Shown here piece after piece: positions 6,189 to 10,191 of a stretch of DNA of 10,191 bases. Within the stretch, counting starts at the first letter, position 1; each line of letters opens with the position of its first letter. This stretch comes from an uncultured Pseudomonadota bacterium. GTDB lineage: Bacteria; Pseudomonadota; Alphaproteobacteria; Rs-D84. The DNA is taken from the NCBI GenBank assembly GCA_947303165.1, contig CAMYXE010000013.1:1-10191 (forward strand). The letters are read 5' to 3'. The notes beneath the pieces were generated by a model, which did no database searches, was not told where the DNA came from, and saw only the letters and a program-made list of their open reading frames with translations. The position numbers and the translations under genes are program-made.

Positions 6189-7769
6189 CTATTCTCTACA
6201 AATTGGGTATTTGCCTTCCATAAGGTTTTTGCGAACGATGTGATGTTTAACCTTTTGCGTGCTGGTGGTCGGTAAATCTTCGGTAGTCATTGCGAAGTGG
6301 GTCACCCATTTATAAGATGCGACTTTTTTATTCTTTTCGGCAATTTCCGCCGCCAATTTTTCCAGTGTCACACCTGGTTCAACACTGAATACACCGTATG
6401 CAACCGTTTTATCTTTGACTTTGTGTTCAAATACGGCCACGTTTTTAACACCTGGGATTGTTATGAACAAGCCCTCCAATTCATCAGGATAAACGTTTTT
6501 ACCACTGTCCAAAACAATCACTTGTTTTTTACGGCCGGCAAAGTGCAATTCACCATTTTTATCCATAGAAACCATATCACCAGTGTTAAAGAAACCACGT
6601 TCATCAAACGCATCCTTGTTGGCTTCTTCATTATTCATATATCCACCAAAGACCTGATTTCCCTTTAACCACAATATACCAACACCATCCGCATCTTTAT
6701 CACGAATTTCAACAACATTATTTGTGGTTGGACGCCCAAATGCGAACGGCACGCGCCCCTTGCACGGTTTAGAAATACAAATTGGTCCAACGGTTTCGGT
6801 CATACCGTACCCCTGGATAAACCCAAGCCCAAGTGACACATAAAAATCTTCAATTTCTGGCTTTGTTGCTGCACCACCTGCGATAATTAATTTTGTGCGC
6901 CCACCAAATATTTCCAGGACCGGTTTCAACACTTTATCGACAATCACACCAAGGCCAATTTTCCGAAGCAAATTTCTGTTTTTAATTATGAACGAAAACA
7001 AGAACCACATATGTTTTGCCTTGATTCCATCAATAATTTTGTTGCGAAAAACCTCCCACAGGCGGGGAACCGCCGGAATAACATGTGGACGATATTTCTT
7101 GAAATCGGCCAATATTTCTTTTGGATTGACGGTTGGTTGCAACACAACACCCGCACCATATCGCAATGTCGCCAATACTTCGACCGCAAACCCAAATATA
7201 TGATACATAGGCAAGAAACCATACATAACATCACCAACTTCGAACCATTCACGCATATCCAGCAAAGAATGCGCACATTCCACTAAATTATAATGTGTTA
7301 ATGGTACAACCTTTGGTGTTCCCGTAGATCCCGATGTAAACGATAATGTCGCAACATCTGTATCTTTAAGTTTTGCAGGTTTCAATTTCGGATTTTCCGC
7401 CCCATCTTCGGTCGTAATATCAAAGAAAGTGAACTTTTCAGTTTTATAGAAAAATGACTTCTCGGCACATATAAACTTGCACCCGGTGATTTCTGTCATA
7501 TTGTCATATTCAAACGGGGTCAAATTTGTATCCAACAACAAAACTGTTCCGCCCAAATACCATATTGCAAATAATGTTATAGGAAACGCCGGTATATTGT
7601 GCGATAAAATACCAATTACATCACCCGCACGCACACCATTTTCATACAATGTCGCGGCACGACGTTTTATCAATTCCATGAACCCAGAATACGTAACGCC
7701 TTCACGAACCAGATACAATTCATCCGGCCATTTTTTGACGGCTGTTTCCAAAAATTGAAACATATTCAT
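6189..7769 (-). CDS. AMP-dependent acyl-CoA synthetase / long-chain fatty acid-CoA ligase family
   Basis: This 526-residue member of the ANL adenylating superfamily activates a carboxylate, probably a fatty acid, with ATP to an acyl-AMP and then a thioester. Visible motifs in order are FTSGSTGTPKVVPLTH (144-159, ATP loop), LPMYHIFGF (186-194), YGMTET (321-326), GFFNTGDMV (392-400, with the conserved TGD), GRKKQVI (412-418) and YPDELE (427-432). The C-terminal TTSTQK (501-506) places Lys506 as the adenylation lysine, with Gln where most relatives have Gly. The start at 7767-7769 has AAGGA 8 bases upstream; an in-frame upstream extension to 7802 would cross the promoter region. TAG is the stop, unlike the TAA of its neighbours. 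No membrane segment or ACP domain is seen. Acyl-ACP or aryl-CoA ligase activity cannot be excluded. Confidence 0.88.
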   Translation of the reverse strand: MNMFQFLETAVKKWPDELYLVREGVTYSGFMELIKRRAATLYENGVRAGDVIGILSHNIPAFPITLFAIWYLGGTVLLLDTNLTPFEYDNMTEITGCKFICAEKSFFYKTEKFTFFDITTEDGAENPKLKPAKLKDTDVATLSFTSGSTGTPKVVPLTHYNLVECAHSLLDMREWFEVGDVMYGFLPMYHIFGFAVEVLATLRYGAGVVLQPTVNPKEILADFKKYRPHVIPAVPRLWEVFRNKIIDGIKAKHMWFLFSFIIKNRNLLRKIGLGVIVDKVLKPVLEIFGGRTKLIIAGGAATKPEIEDFYVSLGLGFIQGYGMTETVGPICISKPCKGRVPFAFGRPTTNNVVEIRDKDADGVGILWLKGNQVFGGYMNNEEANKDAFDERGFFNTGDMVSMDKNGELHFAGRKKQVIVLDSGKNVYPDELEGLFITIPGVKNVAVFEHKVKDKTVAYGVFSVEPGVTLEKLAAEIAEKNKKVASYKWVTHFAMTTEDLPTTSTQKVKHHIVRKNLMEGKYPICRE

Positions 7770-7783
7770 CCTAAAAATCCTTG

Positions 7784-7812
7784 TTGTAATTATTATATAC
7801 AAGGTCTATTAT
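7784..7812 (+). promoter_or_regulatory. Putative exonuclease III gene promoter
   Basis: TTGTAA (7784-7789), a 17-base spacer and TATTAT (7807-7812) precede the gene, predicting a start near 7819 and a leader of about 19 bases. The -10 box coincides with the opposing promoter's -10. Confidence 0.5.
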
Positions 7813-7836
7813 AGCAACGAAAGGAAATATTGCAAA
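7808..7836 (-). promoter_or_regulatory. Putative acyl-CoA synthetase gene promoter
   Basis: On the minus strand TTTGCA (7831-7836), a 17-base spacer and a perfect TATAAT (7808-7813) give a leader of about 30 bases before the ATG at 7769. Another TATAAT at 7792-7797 lacks a good -35 box. Confidence 0.5.
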
Positions 7837-7837
7837 T

Positions 7838-8605
7838 ATGAAAATACTAACTTTAAATATTAATTCTATACGTGCCCACATAACGTCATTTTTGGAAATT
7901 TTGAAGTCTGGTGAATACGATACCATTCTTGTCCAGGAATTAAAGGCGGAAAACGGGGCTTTCCCACACAATTTATTTGATGAATACGGTTATAATATTA
8001 AGGTTTTTGGCCAAAAAAGTTGGAATGGGGTCGCCACATTTTCTAAATTTTCCATAGAAGATACTGTCCGCGGCATGCCCAATTACCCCGACGCCAATGC
8101 CAGATTCTTGGAAACGGTCATAGATGGTCGCCTGCGTATAATCAACGTCTATATGCCAAATGGCGAAGCCGAAGATTCGCCAAAATTTCAATATAAACTG
8201 GATTGGATGCGCGCATTTACAGAATATATCTCGCAATATACCAATTCTGACGAATCGGTCATCATTGGTGGGGACTTTAATGTCGCAATAGAAGACCGCG
8301 ACATTTGGAATCCTAAAAATTATATTGGCAGCAGTATCGCAGCTCCATCAGCCCGCGCAATTATGCAAGAATGGCTGAATATGGGGTGGACGGACATCTG
8401 GCGCAGAATGCACCCAGAAGACATCGATTACACATGGTATGGGTATCGCCAAAGAAGTTTTGAAAACAATCATGGATTGCGTTTAGATTATTTCCTTGCG
8501 AATCGGACGGCATTAAAATCTGTAAAAACATGTGAAATAGACAAAGAACCACGAATGGCAGATAAATCAACCGACCATTGTGGTCTTATGTTAAAAATAG
8601 ATTAA
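7838..8605 (+). CDS. xthA: Exodeoxyribonuclease III
   Basis: Exonuclease III is the main AP endonuclease of many bacteria and also a 3'-5' exonuclease, used in base excision repair. The 255-residue protein aligns through the whole endonuclease/exonuclease/phosphatase fold: Asn7 in LNINSIRAH, Glu34 in VQELK, Tyr105 in VYMPNG, Asp146 and Asn148 in GGDFNVA, Asp217 in LRLDYFLAN, and the terminal Asp246-His247 in STDHCGL. YTWYGYR (198-204) is the usual substrate-binding region. All metal and catalytic positions are retained. AAGGA is 12 bases from the ATG, somewhat far. The gene is divergent from the acyl-CoA synthetase and converges on addB, sharing four bases at the stop codons. Confidence 0.95.
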   Translation: MKILTLNINSIRAHITSFLEILKSGEYDTILVQELKAENGAFPHNLFDEYGYNIKVFGQKSWNGVATFSKFSIEDTVRGMPNYPDANARFLETVIDGRLRIINVYMPNGEAEDSPKFQYKLDWMRAFTEYISQYTNSDESVIIGGDFNVAIEDRDIWNPKNYIGSSIAAPSARAIMQEWLNMGWTDIWRRMHPEDIDYTWYGYRQRSFENNHGLRLDYFLANRTALKSVKTCEIDKEPRMADKSTDHCGLMLKID

Positions 8606-10032
8606 TCTCGTTCGTCTGCACGCGCAAAATCATCATATGCTTTATATTTCTGGTCACTTGTTTGCAAATATTTATATGCGACTGTCCCCGAAGCATACAT
8701 ATTGAACAATTTTTCAACATTTTCATGCGCTGCCCGAATAGCATCCGCTGTTTCCGCATCATCATATTCTATAATACGCGCATCATGCGCGCGCAATTGC
8801 AAAAATCTCATCACTGGTGTTTGACAAGGAACAGCTCTATACATTGCAAATCCACCATTTTTTAACATTAATGCCTCTAATGGCAATTGTGGCATATTGC
8901 CTTCTTTTATCTGATTTCTTGACGGTGCAGCACCAGTTTTTATATCAAGAACACCTTCACGCCAAATTCTATCAGCACGCGCACGAACCGTCCGTCCCGC
9001 AATCTTTATACTGCCTTCTACTTCTGCCACTGCATCAGGTGTTTGATTTATCATTTCAATAGCCACAGGTGCAATTTCCACAAAACGTTGATGCCATAAA
9101 TTAAATACTAAATTATTATTTTCTAATAATTCACGTGCACGAACATCCATCTCCTGCACCAATGTTTCCGCCGTATAGCCAACATTAGCATGTTCCAAAA
9201 CATCGTGCACCAAATTTCCAAAATCACGTGCATCAACCCCAGCCCAGTAATCTTTTTCTGGATTCAACCGCAATATATGTCGTACATAAAATGCGTATGG
9301 ATTATGAATTAATAATTCCAAACTTGTCACATAAACATCAGACCAATCAACTGGGGGCAACGGGTCGTCATAAGATAATGGATTTTCTGGGACATCATCG
9401 CGTCCCCGTACCGCCGCCAATATATCATTTGCAACACCTGTATCATAATCACCATGCGCGACCATAATACGCGACAAAAACCTTGATTCTTGGGTTTGGA
9501 CGCCACCAGAAACAGAACTACGCAACCAATAAACTTCGGGTGCACAAGATAAATTCATAAAATCCAACGCCATCAAAGAAACTTTATGATTCGGTGACGG
9601 TAATCCAATTTTTTCAGAAATATTGCGTGGCAACCATGGATTTTCATACCCCTTGGCTGGAAACATTCCTTCATTAAGTCCCGTCAAAATAACGACATCC
9701 GCAGTCTGCATACGAGATTCTATCGTTCCAAGCACAACAACTGGCGCGGCATCATTCATGACACCACGAATACGCATCGATGATAAAGAATCCGCAATAA
9801 ATGCACGCGCATCTGTAAGATTTACGCGTATATTCTGATATTTTAATAAATCAGATAAATTCTTTATCTGCCCCCAAACCTGGTTCGACACCGAATCATC
9901 AATAACAAAAACAGGACTTAAATTATCATAATATTTTTCAACAATTTCTGAAATGGTATTGAACAAATCAAATCTAGATAATTGATATAATTTCTCAAAG
10001 AAATTATCAAGAACGTAATGTAATCTCAACAA
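8602..10032 (-). CDS. addB: Double-strand break repair protein AddB, C-terminal half (5' truncated)
   Basis: AddB pairs with AddA in the helicase-nuclease that processes broken DNA ends for RecA. Intact alphaproteobacterial AddB is about 1000 residues; this frame gives at most 476. Counting from the most upstream possible codon (a TTG at 10032), it shows GTIESRMQTADVVILTGLNEGMFP (the tail of the helicase-like part) at 102-125. The RecB-type PD-(D/E)XK nuclease follows: GNLVHDVLEH (272-281, His276), ARADRI (351-356, Asp354), LDIKTG (362-367, Asp363 and Lys365) and QLPLEAL (382-388). Family resemblance is clear up to about 9880; bases 9901-10032 are AT-rich and increasingly doubtful. From 9978 the opposite strand encodes an annexin repeat, so the first 18 or so residues are probably chance reading, not a real start. 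addA is not adjacent. Confidence 0.85.
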   Translation of the reverse strand: MLRLHYVLDNFFEKLYQLSRFDLFNTISEIVEKYYDNLSPVFVIDDSVSNQVWGQIKNLSDLLKYQNIRVNLTDARAFIADSLSSMRIRGVMNDAAPVVVLGTIESRMQTADVVILTGLNEGMFPAKGYENPWLPRNISEKIGLPSPNHKVSLMALDFMNLSCAPEVYWLRSSVSGGVQTQESRFLSRIMVAHGDYDTGVANDILAAVRGRDDVPENPLSYDDPLPPVDWSDVYVTSLELLIHNPYAFYVRHILRLNPEKDYWAGVDARDFGNLVHDVLEHANVGYTAETLVQEMDVRARELLENNNLVFNLWHQRFVEIAPVAIEMINQTPDAVAEVEGSIKIAGRTVRARADRIWREGVLDIKTGAAPSRNQIKEGNMPQLPLEALMLKNGGFAMYRAVPCQTPVMRFLQLRAHDARIIEYDDAETADAIRAAHENVEKLFNMYASGTVAYKYLQTSDQKYKAYDDFARADERD

Positions 10033-10191
10033 CTTTTAATAAAATATATAATAAAGATTTAATATCTGAACTACAAAAATTTTTCTCTGGAAAAATTAAT
10101 TTTTGTGAATTTATTGCTTCATTATTCACAAATCCAATTGAATATGATTGCCAATGTTTACGTACAGCAATAAAAGGTATTTCCTCTGATT
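9978..10191 (+). CDS. Annexin repeat, fragment (no start; cut by window edge)
   Basis: The plus-strand frame is open for 71 codons from 9978 to the edge and reads as an annexin repeat. In order it has IIDIISQRN (1-9), an ER..I.TTF.KIY segment (12-24), KDLISELQKFFSG (26-38), a hydrophobic helix FCEFIASLF (42-50), then PIEYDCQCLRTAIKG (53-67) and ISSD. These fall at the spacing of the annexin pattern (IIDIISQRS, YGKDLIDDLKSELSG, PPEYDAxxLRKAMKGxGTD), with about two extra residues before the last block. Annexins are calcium-dependent phospholipid-binding proteins, mostly eukaryotic with some bacterial members. Here the next repeat's GxGT calcium loop reads GISS, so calcium binding there is doubtful. 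There is no ATG in the frame and TAG (9975-9977) closes it upstream. GC is about 22%. The domain call is strong; whether it is an exon, a pseudogene or part of a chimeric join is open. Confidence 0.8.
   Translation, partial: MIDIISQRNYQERNVISTTFNKIYNKDLISELQKFFSGKINFCEFIASLFTNPIEYDCQCLRTAIKGISSD

Noticed and set aside
5972..6223. 83-codon plus-strand frame across the intergenic repeats
   Set aside because: It overlaps the end of mnmE, its translation is just the palindromic repeats read through (VIPGLTRDL and similar), and it runs through the terminator. Spurious.
8777..8795. GCGC-rich hairpin-like sequence near the 3' end of addB
   Set aside because: It lies inside conserved addB coding sequence and has no T-tract, so it is not supported as a terminator.
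10007..10189. Minus-strand open frame of about 60 codons upstream of addB, offset by one base, suggesting a +1 frameshift at TCTTGA
   Set aside because: It is the antisense of the annexin-coding stretch. The plus-strand frame has clear family homology, while this frame has no recognisable AddB motif. The length of open frame alone is not enough.
1..10191. CRISPR arrays, tRNA or rRNA genes, insertion sequences, toxin-antitoxin pairs
   Set aside because: I looked for regular spaced repeats, cloverleaf or rRNA signatures and transposase motifs and saw none.

Overview
Most of this window (about 1-9900) reads as ordinary chromosome of an alphaproteobacterium with moderately low GC, probably an uncultured or host-associated lineage. 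The AddB and MnmE sequences look alphaproteobacterial. secB and mltA sit back to back as they often do in that class. An intergenic cluster of GTCATCC...CTTGA...GGATC palindromes resembles repeats common in alphaproteobacterial genomes. Genes use Shine-Dalgarno sites, TAA stops predominate (one TAG), and spacing is compact with intrinsic terminators.

Layout: 1-755 (-) is the N-terminal part of an MFS transporter running off the left edge. 854-1291 (-) is secB. 1374-3298 (+) is a tight operon of mltA (lytic transglycosylase lipoprotein), a short DUF721/DciA-like gene and ruvC. 3340-4056 (-) is yebC, convergent with ruvC. 4111-5987 (+) is ruvA-mnmE, overlapping by one base. 5996-6174 holds a palindromic repeat cluster and a bidirectional terminator. 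6189-7769 (-) is an AMP-dependent acyl-CoA synthetase. 7838-8605 (+) is exonuclease III. 8602 to about 9900 or slightly beyond (-) is the C-terminal half of addB.

The genes cover DNA recombination and repair (RuvC, RuvA, exonuclease III, AddB), possibly replication (DUF721), tRNA modification (MnmE), protein export (SecB), cell-wall turnover (MltA) and lipid activation. RuvC and RuvA are split by an inverted yebC. The usual partners ruvB, mnmG and addA are not in the window.

The striking part is the right end. From 9978 to the edge, the + strand is open for 71 codons and encodes a recognisable annexin repeat, a family typical of eukaryotes. It lies in sequence of only about 22% GC, against roughly 42% at 9301-9480. 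The annexin has no start codon and its frame is closed just upstream. addB, reading toward it from the other side, is also missing its 5' half. Two unrelated genes that lose their 5' ends at the same place indicate a breakpoint between about 9880 and 9978. It may be an assembly chimera with an AT-rich eukaryote (perhaps a host), bacterial DNA inserted into a eukaryotic genome, or annexin DNA acquired by the bacterium. The sequence alone does not decide between these. I see no other candidate for a new system.
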